Source: Desulfobacterales bacterium
GTDB taxonomy: Bacteria > Desulfobacterota > Desulfobacteria > Desulfobacterales > JAFDCJ01
Direction: 5' to 3'
DNA length: 27,489 bases
Assembly (NCBI GenBank): GCA_020345785.1
Contig: CP070771.1
Span: 6,751,704 to 6,779,192, forward strand
Shown: piece after piece, positions 14,123 through 22,748 of the stretch
How positions within the stretch are numbered: the stretch's first letter is position 1
Layout: each line of letters opens with the position of its first letter
Translations under genes and position numbers: made by a program
The notes under the pieces: generated by a model
Databases searched by the model: none
The model's input: the letters and a program-made list of their open reading frames with translations, nothing else
What the model was told of the DNA's origin: nothing

Positions 14123-15127
14123 ATGTCTATCCACATGCAAAGTAAAACGTACAATATTTTAACCATTGGCGGCGGCAGCGGACAATTCACGCTTTTATCC
14201 GGTTTAAGAGACCTGGAAGGTATCGACATAACCTCGGTCGTGTCCATGTCTGATAACGGCGGAAGCACCGGCCGTTTAAGGGACGAGCTCGGCATCTTAC
14301 CGCCGGGTGACGCCCTGAAATGCGTCATTGCACTTTCGCCCTACTGTGATGTCGCCCGCAAAATTATGCTTAAAAAACTTAATAACGATAGAAGCTTGCA
14401 GGGCCACAATGCCGGCAACATTCTATTGACGATGCTTTCGCGCTACACCGGCAATTTTCCGTCGGCCATCAAGGCCTTATCAGAGATTCTGGAGATCAAA
14501 GGCCGGGTTTTACCGGGAACGATCAACAAAACAACGCTTGTTGCCGAGCTAAGCGATGGAACCCGGATCTATGGCGAATCTGCAATCGATATACCGCAAG
14601 GTTCGCGAAGGGAGCAGATCAAGGACCTATTTCTGGTTCCTCACTATAATAATTCATTTTCCGCTTATCCGCCTGTCATCGAGGCAATAGAAAATTCGGA
14701 TTATATCTTTATCGGACCCGGAGATTTATACACCAGCATTATCGCAAGCCTCATCATTCCGGGTATCAAGGAGGCCCTGCAAAAAACTGATGCCAAAATC
14801 ATTTACATACTAAACATAATGACCAAATACGGCGAAACCCATAACTACAAAGCATTTGATTTCGTGGGAAAGATAGAAGATTATTTAGAACGCCCGGTAG
14901 ACGGCGTCATCTGTAATATCAGCAAACCGGGCAAAGAAATCCTACAAAAGTATGAAAAAGAAAAAGCCGAGTTTGTTGAAATCGGTAACGCAGAAACCTG
15001 GGTCGGAAATCGCGTCATCTATCAGAACGATCTGCTGGATACCTCAAATGATATTGTCCGCCATGATTCAAAAAAACTGGCATCCCTCATACGAGATATC
15101 CTTTTTGAAAGGTCCCGCGCGCAATAA
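14123..15127 (+). CDS. yvcK: YvcK/CofD-like gluconeogenesis factor family protein
   Basis: A 334-residue Rossmann-like protein of the YvcK family, whose studied members bind UDP-sugars and affect cell-wall precursor supply and central carbon flux. The nucleotide loop GGGSGQF lies at 16-22, followed by SMSDNGGSTGRLRDELG and PPGDALKC, and later GHNAGN and FIGPGDLYTSI. The last two are shared with the CofD fold. Length is normal. Three starts are close together (TTG 14120, ATG 14123, ATG 14135) and none has a strong ribosome site; I use 14123. The rhomboid gene follows after 12 bases, so they are likely co-transcribed. Confidence 0.92.
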   Translation: MSIHMQSKTYNILTIGGGSGQFTLLSGLRDLEGIDITSVVSMSDNGGSTGRLRDELGILPPGDALKCVIALSPYCDVARKIMLKKLNNDRSLQGHNAGNILLTMLSRYTGNFPSAIKALSEILEIKGRVLPGTINKTTLVAELSDGTRIYGESAIDIPQGSRREQIKDLFLVPHYNNSFSAYPPVIEAIENSDYIFIGPGDLYTSIIASLIIPGIKEALQKTDAKIIYILNIMTKYGETHNYKAFDFVGKIEDYLERPVDGVICNISKPGKEILQKYEKEKAEFVEIGNAETWVGNRVIYQNDLLDTSNDIVRHDSKKLASLIRDILFERSRAQ

Positions 15128-15139
15128 GGCTAAGGCAAA

Positions 15140-16198
15140 ATGCAGTGTCCAATCTGCAAAAGTTTAATGGTGAGAATACCATTTGAAAACGTCGAAATCG
15201 ACTCCTGCTCCAATTGCTTTGCCGCCTGGTTTGATGCCAATGAACTCCCAAGACTCCTGAAGAAGTTAAATGAAGATGAAGATGCGATCAAAAATCCTCC
15301 ACCGGATAAAACGCAATTTAGAGAACCGCAACCGAAAAGCAGTCATTGTCCAAAGTGCAACCTGGTAATTACGCCGAGAGATTTGGGTGATAGCGGCATC
15401 AGCCTATTGAAATGTTCTAATTGCGGCGGGATTTGTGCAGGGGCATCTCAAATCAATGAACTTTGCTATTGGTATCATCACGCCCGTGAAATTGATAAAC
15501 TGGCTATCCATGCCTTGCCGAAGAATTCAGTATTCTCATATTCGGAAAGATCGCTCTGGAAATCTTTCCTGGGTCTGGTGGAAGATGATCTCCAGCGAAA
15601 AAATTTTCCCTGGACAACGACGATAGTTATCCTGTTGAATGCAGTGGCATTCATTTTCTCTTATTTAGAGCCGCTTAGAGCCCGCGAATTTTTACTCGTA
15701 CCCGAAGCCCTGTTTAAATACCCCTATGAGAACCTGCCCACTGTTTTGACCTCCATGTTCCTGCACGCAGGTGTTATTCATCTTGCAGGTAATATGTACT
15801 TTTTATGGATTTTCGGTGATAACGTCGAAGACCGAATCGGTCCGGCAAATTATGCAATCTTATATCTAAGCTCGGGGATCATCGCGTATTTAGTACATGC
15901 TTTCTTCACAAACCACCCCGAAATTCCTACCTTAGGGGCTAGCGGCGCCGTATCGGGAATTATGGGTGCCTACTTGGTGTTGTATCCCAGAACAAAACTA
16001 AGAATCCATTTGCTGGTTATTTTCAAGCCTATTTCGATGCGTTTGCCGGTCTGGTTTTATTTGGGAATTTGGTTTTTAGGTCTTCAATTATTAAACGCCT
16101 ACCTTCAAGTTCCAGGCGTCGCCTGGTATGCCCATATTGGTGGATTTCTGTTTGGTTTTTTTGCGCTGGCCATTATGAAAAAATCCGGCTATTGGTAA
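15140..16198 (+). CDS. Rhomboid family intramembrane serine protease with two N-terminal zinc ribbons
   Basis: A 352-residue membrane protease. Residues 1-45 form a TFIIB-type zinc ribbon (Cys3, 6, 23, 26). Residues 68-100 form a second CxxC...CxxC ribbon (Cys70, 73, 92, 95). The rhomboid domain spans about 155-350 with six hydrophobic segments. It has FLHAG..HLAGN (His214 and Asn218), the active-site GASG with Ser268, and His332 in the last segment, so the catalytic dyad is intact. The ribbons probably face the cytoplasm and may bind a substrate or partner; this is inference. It overlaps nothing and follows yvcK by 12 bases with a modest site (TAAGG). Confidence 0.93.
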   Translation: MQCPICKSLMVRIPFENVEIDSCSNCFAAWFDANELPRLLKKLNEDEDAIKNPPPDKTQFREPQPKSSHCPKCNLVITPRDLGDSGISLLKCSNCGGICAGASQINELCYWYHHAREIDKLAIHALPKNSVFSYSERSLWKSFLGLVEDDLQRKNFPWTTTIVILLNAVAFIFSYLEPLRAREFLLVPEALFKYPYENLPTVLTSMFLHAGVIHLAGNMYFLWIFGDNVEDRIGPANYAILYLSSGIIAYLVHAFFTNHPEIPTLGASGAVSGIMGAYLVLYPRTKLRIHLLVIFKPISMRLPVWFYLGIWFLGLQLLNAYLQVPGVAWYAHIGGFLFGFFALAIMKKSGYW

Positions 16199-16470
16199 AA
16201 AATGCGCCGGCCCAGCTTCCGGCCCTTAGGGCCTGCAGCCGTCGTTCCGGTCAGGTGAAATTTCACACGAAAGTAAAAAGGGGATACCTCGACGTTGATT
16301 TTATCTTGTCCCATACTGCAGGATATGCTACCATCGGTTCACTCTTAAAAGTGATCTCACTCTTCTAAAAATGCATCTCTTCTTGGATTTGGTTTTTACC
16401 GATGCTTCGGCTTGAACTCAACAGATGAATAAAGTGTCAACGATGGGATTGTCCAAAAAGGAGGTGTATC

Positions 16471-16635
16471 ATGCCAACCTACGAATTCGTGTGTGAAAAG
16501 TGCCAAAAAAGCTTCACGGTCGTCATTTCAATTTCGGATTATGAGAAGAAAAAATATCAATGTCCGAAGTGCAAAGGCAAAAAGCTCAGGCAGGAAATAT
16601 CTTCATTTCAGACAGTAACGTCCAAAAAAAGTTAG
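16471..16635 (+). CDS. FmdB-family small zinc ribbon protein
   Basis: A 54-residue protein starting MPTYEFVCEKCQKSF, with a second pair in YQCPKCKGKK (four Cys, one zinc). This is the CxxC_CxxC_SSSS (FmdB regulatory) family, whose role is not well defined. The ribosome site is excellent (AAAGGAGGTG six bases or so before the ATG). It stands alone, about 270 bases after the rhomboid gene. That gap holds a GGCCC-TTA-GGGCC hairpin (16221-16233) without a T-tract and no gene. Confidence 0.88.
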   Translation: MPTYEFVCEKCQKSFTVVISISDYEKKKYQCPKCKGKKLRQEISSFQTVTSKKS

Positions 16636-16737
16636 TTCGCCGGGGGATGGGGTTCGGGGTTTAGGATGATTAGATAGTTGCCCGTTTTAGACGTTGATTG
16701 AATTGATGGGTGGGGAATCTCACATTTCGACTTCGCC

Positions 16738-17445
16738 TCAATCACCCAAATAGGCCTTTTTCACCTGCTCGTTCTTGAGCAGGGCGGCGGAGGTGTCGGC
16801 CAGGGCAATCTCACCGGTTTCAATGACATAGCCGCGATGGGAAAACTGCAGGGCGAGCTGGGCGTTTTGTTCCACCAGCAAAATGGTGGTGCCCTGCTCA
16901 TTGATCTGCCGAATAATATCGAAGATGGTGTCCACCAGGATCGGGGCCAGACCCAGGGATGGTTCGTCCAGCAGAAGCAGCTTGGGACGAGCCATCAGCG
17001 CCCGGCCGATGGCCAGCATTTGCTGTTCGCCGCCTGAAAGAGTCCCCCCGGCCTGCTTGCCGCGTTCGCGTAAAACGGGAAAAAGCTCGAATACCCTTTC
17101 AATGTCCTCTTTGATGCCGTCTTTGTCTTTTCGCAGATAGGCGCCCAGGTCAAGATTCTCGGTAACGGTCAGCAGCGGAAAAATCATGCGTCCTTCCGGC
17201 ACCTGGCAGATGCCCATCTGGACAATGTGGTCGGGACGCAAGCCTGCAATGGGCCGACCCTGATAAAGAACTTCTCCCTCCTCCGGAGTGAGAACACCGC
17301 TGATTGTCATCAGGGTGGTAGATTTTCCGGCACCGTTGCCCCCGATGAGACAGACGATCTCACCTTCATTGACCTCCAGGGAAATCCCTTTCAGGGCGCG
17401 AATATTTCCGTAATAGGTTTTGACATTATCCAACTTGAGCAGCAT
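16738..17445 (-). CDS. livF: Branched-chain amino acid ABC transporter ATP-binding protein LivF
   Basis: Cytoplasmic ATPase of the Liv importer, 235 residues from the ATG at 17445. Walker A is GGNGAGKS (35-42), the signature LSGGE (136-140), and Walker B LLLLDEP with Asp160-Glu161. The frame extends 22 codons upstream, but those overlap the end of livG and the ATG at 17445 has CAGGAG nine bases or so before it. The chosen start overlaps the livG stop by 20 bases. It is the last gene of the operon; no terminator is evident downstream. Confidence 0.96.
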   Translation of the reverse strand: MLLKLDNVKTYYGNIRALKGISLEVNEGEIVCLIGGNGAGKSTTLMTISGVLTPEEGEVLYQGRPIAGLRPDHIVQMGICQVPEGRMIFPLLTVTENLDLGAYLRKDKDGIKEDIERVFELFPVLRERGKQAGGTLSGGEQQMLAIGRALMARPKLLLLDEPSLGLAPILVDTIFDIIRQINEQGTTILLVEQNAQLALQFSHRGYVIETGEIALADTSAALLKNEQVKKAYLGD

Positions 17446-18223
17446 CGGCGGCTCCTGTTCCCAAATAGGCCTCGATGACCTTCGGATTGTTTTGAACGTC
17501 CTGTGGGGCACCCTCTGCCAGCCATTCGCCGTGATTAATCACCACGACCCGTTCGCAGACACCCATGACCACTTTCATGTCGTGTTCGATCAGCAACACC
17601 GTTATGCCTTTATCCCGGATACGGTGGATCAGCTTCATGAGACCCCGGGACTCCTGGGGGTTCATTCCGGCCGCCGGTTCATCCAGCATCAGCAGCCTGG
17701 GTTCGGTCGCCAGCGCCCTGGCGATCTCAAGACGGCGCTGGTCGCCGTAAGGCATGGAGCTGGCGATTTCCTGGCCGCGGCCTCTGAGCCCGACGAACTC
17801 GAGAAACTGCTCAGCGCTCTCCGTAATCATCTTTTCTTCGGTTTGCTGGAATTTACTGCGGATGACGGCCCCAAAAAAGTTCGACCGCGTGCGGCAGTGG
17901 CGGCCGATTTTGACATTATCCAAAACGGTCAGGTTGTCGAACAGCCGGATGTTTTGAAACGTGCGCGCGATTCCCAGAGCAGTGACCGCCTCCGGCTTCC
18001 TGCCGCCGATCGACAAGGCGCGGTCATCGATGGTAAAAGTGATCTGGCCATCGGTCGGTTTTTCAATACCTGCCACACAGTTAAACAGGGTGGTCTTACC
18101 AGCGCCGTTCGGGCCGATCAGGCCGATGATCTCGCCCCGGTTGATGTCAAAGCTTATATCCTTGAGGGCTCTCAAGCCCCCAAAGAATTTATACAGGTTC
18201 TTTATCTCTAATATCGGTATCAT
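17426..18223 (-). CDS. livG: Branched-chain amino acid ABC transporter ATP-binding protein LivG
   Basis: Second ATPase of the Liv importer, 265 residues. Walker A GPNGAGKT lies at 37-44. The signature region reads MPYGDQRRLEIARAL, the YGDQRR form typical of LivG, followed by Walker B LLMLDEPAAGMNP. The C terminus carries the BCA_ABC_TP_C-like VIEAYLG. The ATG overlaps the livM stop by four bases (ATGA). Confidence 0.97.
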   Translation of the reverse strand: MIPILEIKNLYKFFGGLRALKDISFDINRGEIIGLIGPNGAGKTTLFNCVAGIEKPTDGQITFTIDDRALSIGGRKPEAVTALGIARTFQNIRLFDNLTVLDNVKIGRHCRTRSNFFGAVIRSKFQQTEEKMITESAEQFLEFVGLRGRGQEIASSMPYGDQRRLEIARALATEPRLLMLDEPAAGMNPQESRGLMKLIHRIRDKGITVLLIEHDMKVVMGVCERVVVINHGEWLAEGAPQDVQNNPKVIEAYLGTGAADAAQVG

Positions 18224-19269
18224 GACTTTGAGCCTGCAATCGGCTTTTCTTTTTTTCTTTTTCTGCGGCCGGCGCGCATCTGAGCGGCAACAGCCGGGAT
18301 CGGCAGCATGCCGGCCGCGCGGTAACGCATCATGAGAACCATAATCAGACCAAAGGCCAAAAAGCGCACCTCGACCGGCAGGCCAAAAAGCGGCAGAACT
18401 TCACGCAGGATTTCACTCAGTGAAACCAGCAGCGCGGCGCCGAGCATGACGCCCCAAATATTGCCCATGCCGCCGAGGACGATCATGCACAAAATTAAAA
18501 AGGACTCCCAGAACTTGAACATGTCCGGCGACAAAAACGTCACCCAGCGGGCGAAGAAGCTGCCCCCCACGGCGCCGAAGGCGGCGCTGATGGCAAAAGC
18601 AATGACCTTGTAGGTCAGCAGGTCGATGCCGCAGGATACCGCGGCGACCTCGTCATCGCGAATGGCAAACCAGGCCCTTCCCAGGCGCGAATCCTGGATC
18701 CGATACATCACAAAGACGGTTACCAGGACCATGATGAGCGCAAGATAGTAATAGGGTATTTCGCCCACAAACTCCCATTTGGGACCGCCGAACAGGGTCA
18801 GGTCGATCGACACCACATCAATCCCCGGCAGGCCGAGCGGTCCCCGGGTGAGCCAGATCTCGTTTGTCAGAAAGAGAACCACCAGTTCAGAGAAGCCGAA
18901 GGTCACGATGGCAAAATAATCGCCGGTGAGCCTGAGCGTTGGAGCGCCCAATAGAATGCCCCAGATGGCGCCGTTGATAAAGGCCAGCGGGATGATCAGC
19001 CAGTATGATAGGCCGAAGTGATAGGTCAGCAGTCCCGATGTATAAGCGCCGATACCGTAAAATCCGACGTAACCCAGGTCCAGCAGACCGTTGAAGCCGG
19101 GTACGATGTTTAATCCCAGGGCCAGAATCATGTAAAGAAAAATGAGGATGATAATGTGAAGCAGGTAATCGCTGACAAAAGGCAGGAGCGGAAGGACCAG
19201 CGCCATGATCAACAGGCCGATTCTTATTTTAGCGCCGCTCGTCAGTTTGGGTAGTGTCGGTTTAACCAT
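18220..19269 (-). CDS. livM: Branched-chain amino acid ABC transporter permease LivM
   Basis: Inner-membrane permease of 349 residues with 9-10 hydrophobic segments. Characteristic blocks are YMILALGLNIVPGFNGLLDLGYVGFYGIGAY near residue 40-70, the EAA-like loop GRAWFAIRDDEVAAVSCGID, and MIVLGGMGNIWGVMLGAALL. The C terminus is very basic (RAGRRKRKKEK), cytoplasmic. It starts one base after the livH stop and overlaps livG, so translation is coupled along the operon. Confidence 0.96.
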   Translation of the reverse strand: MVKPTLPKLTSGAKIRIGLLIMALVLPLLPFVSDYLLHIIILIFLYMILALGLNIVPGFNGLLDLGYVGFYGIGAYTSGLLTYHFGLSYWLIIPLAFINGAIWGILLGAPTLRLTGDYFAIVTFGFSELVVLFLTNEIWLTRGPLGLPGIDVVSIDLTLFGGPKWEFVGEIPYYYLALIMVLVTVFVMYRIQDSRLGRAWFAIRDDEVAAVSCGIDLLTYKVIAFAISAAFGAVGGSFFARWVTFLSPDMFKFWESFLILCMIVLGGMGNIWGVMLGAALLVSLSEILREVLPLFGLPVEVRFLAFGLIMVLMMRYRAAGMLPIPAVAAQMRAGRRKRKKEKPIAGSKS

Positions 19270-19270
19270 C

Positions 19271-20167
19271 TCACAAGCTCTTCTTGCTTTCCTTGAGAAC
19301 CCTGCCGAACAAGCCGGCAGGTATCAGGACGATGACGATGATCATGACGGCGTAAGAGATGCCGTCGCGGTAAAGGGAGCTCAAATAACCCGCCCCAAAA
19401 GCCTCGGCCACTCCGAGCACCACGCCCCCCAACATGGCACCGGGCACCGACCCGATGCCGCCCAGCACGGCGGCAGCAAATGCCTTGACGCCCGCGACGT
19501 ACCCCATGGTTGGGTAGATCGAGTTGTAGTAGGCGCCGACCATGATGCCGGCGGCCCCTCCCAGAGCGCCTGCCAGGGCAAAGGTATAGGAGATCACGCG
19601 GTTGACGTTGATGCCGGCCAGCGCTGCCATGGTTTTATTCTGGGCGACGGCCCGCATGGCCTTGCCCCATCTGGTTTTCTTGATGATCAGATTGAGCCCG
19701 ATCATCATCACCAGCGTCAGGCCGAAGATGAACAGATGAAACCAGGACAAATTGACACCGCCGAAACTGACGGCCGTTGTCTCAAAATAGGCCGGAAGCG
19801 CCCCCTGCGGAAATGGCTTGGGTCTGGAGCCCCAGATCACCATGGCCAAATTTTGCAGGAAAATCGACATTCCGATGGCCGTGATGAGCGCGGCCAGCCG
19901 GGGCGACCGCCTCAAGGGTCGATAAGCGACAATATCCAGCAGCACCCCGCAGATTGCACAACAGGCCATGGAAAGGGGAAAGGCCACGTAAAAAGGCAGG
20001 CTCAGAAAACTGATGAAGGTGACGGCAAAAAAAGCACCCAGCATATAGATTTCGCCGTGGGCAAAGTTAATCAGCTGGATCACACCGTAAATCATGGTAT
20101 AACCCACGGCAATCATGGCGTAGATACCGCCGATGACAAGGCCATTGACAAGCTGTTGTAAAAACAA
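19271..20167 (-). CDS. livH: Branched-chain amino acid ABC transporter permease LivH
   Basis: Inner-membrane permease of 298 residues with about eight hydrophobic segments. MFLQQLVNGLVIGGIYAMIAVGYTMIYGVI at the start, the loop KAMRAVAQNKTMAALAGINV, and FAAAVLGGIGSVPGAMLGG are typical of LivH. The start is a TTG at 20167, with GGGGGAGGG just upstream; no in-frame ATG is available before the conserved region. It lies 79 bases after livK, with a hairpin between. Confidence 0.95.
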   Translation of the reverse strand: MFLQQLVNGLVIGGIYAMIAVGYTMIYGVIQLINFAHGEIYMLGAFFAVTFISFLSLPFYVAFPLSMACCAICGVLLDIVAYRPLRRSPRLAALITAIGMSIFLQNLAMVIWGSRPKPFPQGALPAYFETTAVSFGGVNLSWFHLFIFGLTLVMMIGLNLIIKKTRWGKAMRAVAQNKTMAALAGINVNRVISYTFALAGALGGAAGIMVGAYYNSIYPTMGYVAGVKAFAAAVLGGIGSVPGAMLGGVVLGVAEAFGAGYLSSLYRDGISYAVMIIVIVLIPAGLFGRVLKESKKSL

Positions 20168-20188
20168 ACGCCCTCCCCCGATGTACGG

Positions 20189-20222
20189 AAAGACGCCGGA
20201 AACCGAATATTCCGGCGTCTTT
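20189..20222. terminator. Hairpin between livK and livH
   Basis: A 13-bp stem (AAAGACGCCGGAA / TTCCGGCGTCTTT) with an 8-base loop. On the plus strand it is followed by ATTTTTTTC and would be an intrinsic terminator there. On the minus strand, where the liv genes are read, only CTTTCC follows, so it is more likely a partial attenuator or 3' end stabiliser that raises livK relative to the downstream genes. Confidence 0.7.
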
Positions 20223-20246
20223 ATTTTTTTCTAATTATTTAGCCAA

Positions 20247-21386
20247 CTATTCGGCCGCTTCGAACTTGCCGTTTCTGACCACCTTAACGAAGGCCGGTTT
20301 GGAAACATCCCCTTTCTTGTCAAAGTAGGTGAGGCCGGTGATGCCTTGGTAGCCTTTCTCCGGCGTATTGATAGCGGCCAGTCCGGCGCGAATCTTCTTG
20401 CGGTCGGGACCGGTTTGGGCAATGACCTCTGCCAGGATACCCAGGCAGTCATAGGCGTTGGCGCTCATCCAGTCCGCATCCCGGCCGTAGGCCTCCTTGA
20501 ATTGTGCGGCAAACTTCTGCCCCGCCGGTCCGGCCGATGCGGCCAGGAAGGGTACCGTCATGTAAGTGTTATCGGCCGCCTTGCCGCCGATTTTGATGTA
20601 GTCTTCGTTGTCGATGCCGTCGGCACCGAAGAGCGGTCCGTCAAAGCCCAGTTTGCGGGCCTGGCCGGCAATCAGCGCCCCCTCCGGGTAATAGCCGCAC
20701 AGGAAGATCGTATCCGGCTTATCGCGCAGGAGCTTGGTGAGCTGGGGTGTAAAGTCGGTCGTCTTGGCGACGTAAGCCTCGGCGCCGGTTACCTTGACGC
20801 CGGCGGCTTTGGCACCGGCCACGAAGGAGTCTTTGAGGCCGATGGCATAATCGTTGTTCTCATAAAAAATGGCGACCGAATTCTTGCCCAACAATTTCGG
20901 CACAACAAAGGAGGCCAGATATTTGCCCTGAAAGTCGTCGGTGTAACAGTTGCGGAAAAACCATCCCTTGCCCACATCACCGATGGTGGGGTTGGTGGAA
21001 GTGGGCGAAATGGCCGGGAGGCCCGCACGCACGTAAATCGGCATGGCAGCCAAGGTGGCGGAGGAGCACAGGTGGCCGATGACGGCGACGATACTTTTAT
21101 CCGTCGCGAATTTGGAGGCGACGGTGCCTGCGTCCTTGGGTGCACAGAGATCATCGCCCCAGACAAGCTCTATCATCTTGCCGTTGATGCCGCCCGCGTC
21201 GTTGATCTCTTTGAGCTTGAGGTTGACGCCGGCCTTGATATTATCCCCGTAGCCGGCCAAATCGCCGGTGTAAGGGGCTGCGACCCCGATCCTGAGGTTT
21301 TCGGCCAAAGCTCCGGTGGTCATGCCGAAGATCAATGCCAGACAAAATACCAAACCCGTGAATAAAAACGTCCGTTTGTTTGTCAT
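20247..21386 (-). CDS. livK: Branched-chain amino acid ABC transporter substrate-binding protein
   Basis: Periplasmic type 1 binding protein of 379 residues. A signal peptide covers residues 1-28 (MTNKR, hydrophobic core, GALA cleavage before ENLRIG). The ANF/Leu-Ile-Val receptor fold follows: LRIGVAAPYTGDLAGYG, KLKEINDAGGINGK, VVAVIGHLCSSATLA-like and GWFFRNCYTDDFQG. The ligand could be leucine, isoleucine, valine or another small amide or acid. The frame extends 31 codons upstream, but the ATG at 21386 has a near-perfect site (AAAGGAGGAATTACA). It is the first gene of the operon, next to a good promoter. Confidence 0.95.
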   Translation of the reverse strand: MTNKRTFLFTGLVFCLALIFGMTTGALAENLRIGVAAPYTGDLAGYGDNIKAGVNLKLKEINDAGGINGKMIELVWGDDLCAPKDAGTVASKFATDKSIVAVIGHLCSSATLAAMPIYVRAGLPAISPTSTNPTIGDVGKGWFFRNCYTDDFQGKYLASFVVPKLLGKNSVAIFYENNDYAIGLKDSFVAGAKAAGVKVTGAEAYVAKTTDFTPQLTKLLRDKPDTIFLCGYYPEGALIAGQARKLGFDGPLFGADGIDNEDYIKIGGKAADNTYMTVPFLAASAGPAGQKFAAQFKEAYGRDADWMSANAYDCLGILAEVIAQTGPDRKKIRAGLAAINTPEKGYQGITGLTYFDKKGDVSKPAFVKVVRNGKFEAAE

Positions 21387-21443
21387 TGTAATTCCTCCTT
21401 TCGCAATGTTGAGATAGTGAAAAAATTCACCTGCAAACAAGGC

Positions 21444-21472
21444 TTTATAATAAAATGACAATAATGAGTCAA
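21444..21472 (-). promoter_or_regulatory. Sigma-70-like promoter of the liv operon
   Basis: Minus-strand TTGACT (21467-21472), a 17-base spacer and TATAAA (21444-21449). Transcription would begin near 21437, giving a leader of about 50 bases ending in the strong livK ribosome site. Confidence 0.75.
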
Positions 21473-21498
21473 GTTTCAATTTTGACGTCGTTGAACAG

Positions 21499-21535
21499 TT
21501 GATCGGTTGATTGGTTGATTGTTTGATTGGTTGAC
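21499..21535. repeat. Short tandem repeat GGTTGATT-like
   Basis: Four to five degenerate 8-9 base units (TTGATCGG, TTGATTGG, TTGATTGT, TTGATTGG, TTGACCGG) lie just upstream of the liv promoter. They may be a simple-sequence tract or weak protein-binding array. The remainder of 21536-21680 is AT-rich with no gene. Confidence 0.6.
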
Positions 21536-21680
21536 CGGCAAAATGGTGTTCCCAAAATCAGCCTGTTATTATTTTTAGGAAAAGTGAAAGATTACGGTTG
21601 CCTGTTGGCACTTATTTTTTTTTTGTAACTAGCTGAAATAAATTGAAAAGAATAAAACAAAAAATATGCGCAGCATCAAT

Positions 21681-21776
21681 TAATTAATCCGCCGGGCTTT
21701 CAATAAAAAAATATCCATTATTTTTAAGAGATCAAACTACAAACCTGAATGTATTATTTTAAAGGCGGATTAATTA
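21681..21776. repeat. 13-bp inverted repeat bounding a 96-bp AT-rich element
   Basis: TAATTAATCCGCC (21681-21693) and GGCGGATTAATTA (21764-21776) are perfect inverted repeats around a 70-base AT-rich interior. The element lies 118 bases upstream of nadK. It could be a tiny mobile remnant or a folded region. A weak promoter-like TTGCTG-N17-TATGAA (21788-21816) follows it. Confidence 0.6.
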
Positions 21777-21893
21777 GTAAAAATAGCTTGCTGTTCAATA
21801 CTGATGGCGGTATGAATAGCTGCGGTAAGCCCCTGTTTTAAATTTAGTGGCTGAAAATCCATTGAATTTGTACCAAAAGGATGGATCCCTACT

Positions 21894-22748
21894 TTGCGAA
21901 AAATTGCATTATTTGTAAAAAAGGATAAAAAGGCCTGCCAAAAAGCCGATGAATTTGAAGCGTGGCTTCGGAATAAAAAAATTGAGGTGCTCAGAAAGGA
22001 AAGCACACCGCCGGGGACACATTCAGCGGCCAGTAACAAAATTTCCGCGCCGCAGGATCTATTTTGCCTGTTTGTACTGGGAGGCGACGGTACCTTTTTG
22101 AGTGCTGCCCGCTGGATCGGAGACCTGAATATTCCGGTGCTGGGGGTTAAGTTCGGCGAGATCGGATTTCTGGCGGAAACAGCGGCCGAGAACCTGTTTG
22201 CAGCCGCCGAAAAAATCATCGACGGCAATTACACCATCAACCGCCGAACGCGGCTGAATGTGGATGTTGTAAGGGAAGATAAAAAAATAGTCAGCGAAAC
22301 CGTCCTCAATGATATCGTTATCAACAGGGGTGCCCTGGCCAGGCTGGCCGACGTCGAAACCCACATTAACGACCATTATCTGACCACATTTAGATCCGAT
22401 GGACTCATCGTGGCAACCCCGACCGGCTCAACGGCCTATTCTCTGGCGGCCGGCGGCCCGGTCATCCATCCCGAGGTGCCGGGTATCATCATCACCCCGA
22501 TCTGCCCGTTTACCCTGACCAACCGACCGTTGATCGTCCCCGATTCAATCCGGATCACACTTAAACTCGCCCAAGGGGCGTCCGATATCATGTTGACCTT
22601 TGACGGTCAGAAAGGCCTCGATATCAGCGATCGGGATACCATCATCGTCCGCAAGGGTTCCCATCCGCTGAACATGATTACCCTGCCCGGCCAGCACTAT
22701 TTTGACGTGTTGAAGGCGAAGCTGCGGTGGTCGGGGGGAAGGGTTTAA
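21894..22748 (+). CDS. nadK: NAD kinase
   Basis: Phosphorylates NAD to NADP in the cytoplasm. 284 residues, normal length. Motifs are GGDGTFLSAAR (ATP/NAD site with the catalytic Asp), NDIVINRG, and the glycine-rich TPTGSTAYSLAAGGPVIHP, followed by PICPFTLTNRPLIVP. The start is a TTG at 21894 (MRKIALFVKK), because no in-frame ATG or GTG lies upstream at a sensible distance; AAAAGGA is about 12 bases before it. It stands alone, convergent with the VOC gene, with no clear terminator after it. Confidence 0.94.
   Translation: MRKIALFVKKDKKACQKADEFEAWLRNKKIEVLRKESTPPGTHSAASNKISAPQDLFCLFVLGGDGTFLSAARWIGDLNIPVLGVKFGEIGFLAETAAENLFAAAEKIIDGNYTINRRTRLNVDVVREDKKIVSETVLNDIVINRGALARLADVETHINDHYLTTFRSDGLIVATPTGSTAYSLAAGGPVIHPEVPGIIITPICPFTLTNRPLIVPDSIRITLKLAQGASDIMLTFDGQKGLDISDRDTIIVRKGSHPLNMITLPGQHYFDVLKAKLRWSGGRV

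Noticed and set aside
16221..16233. GGCCC-TTA-GGGCC as a terminator after the rhomboid gene
   Set aside because: The stem is only 5 bp and no T-tract follows.
19205..21365. Long plus-strand reading frames (over 300 codons) opposite livH and livK
   Set aside because: They are antisense to well-conserved genes, rich in His/Gly/Asp repeats typical of shadow frames, and lack ribosome sites.
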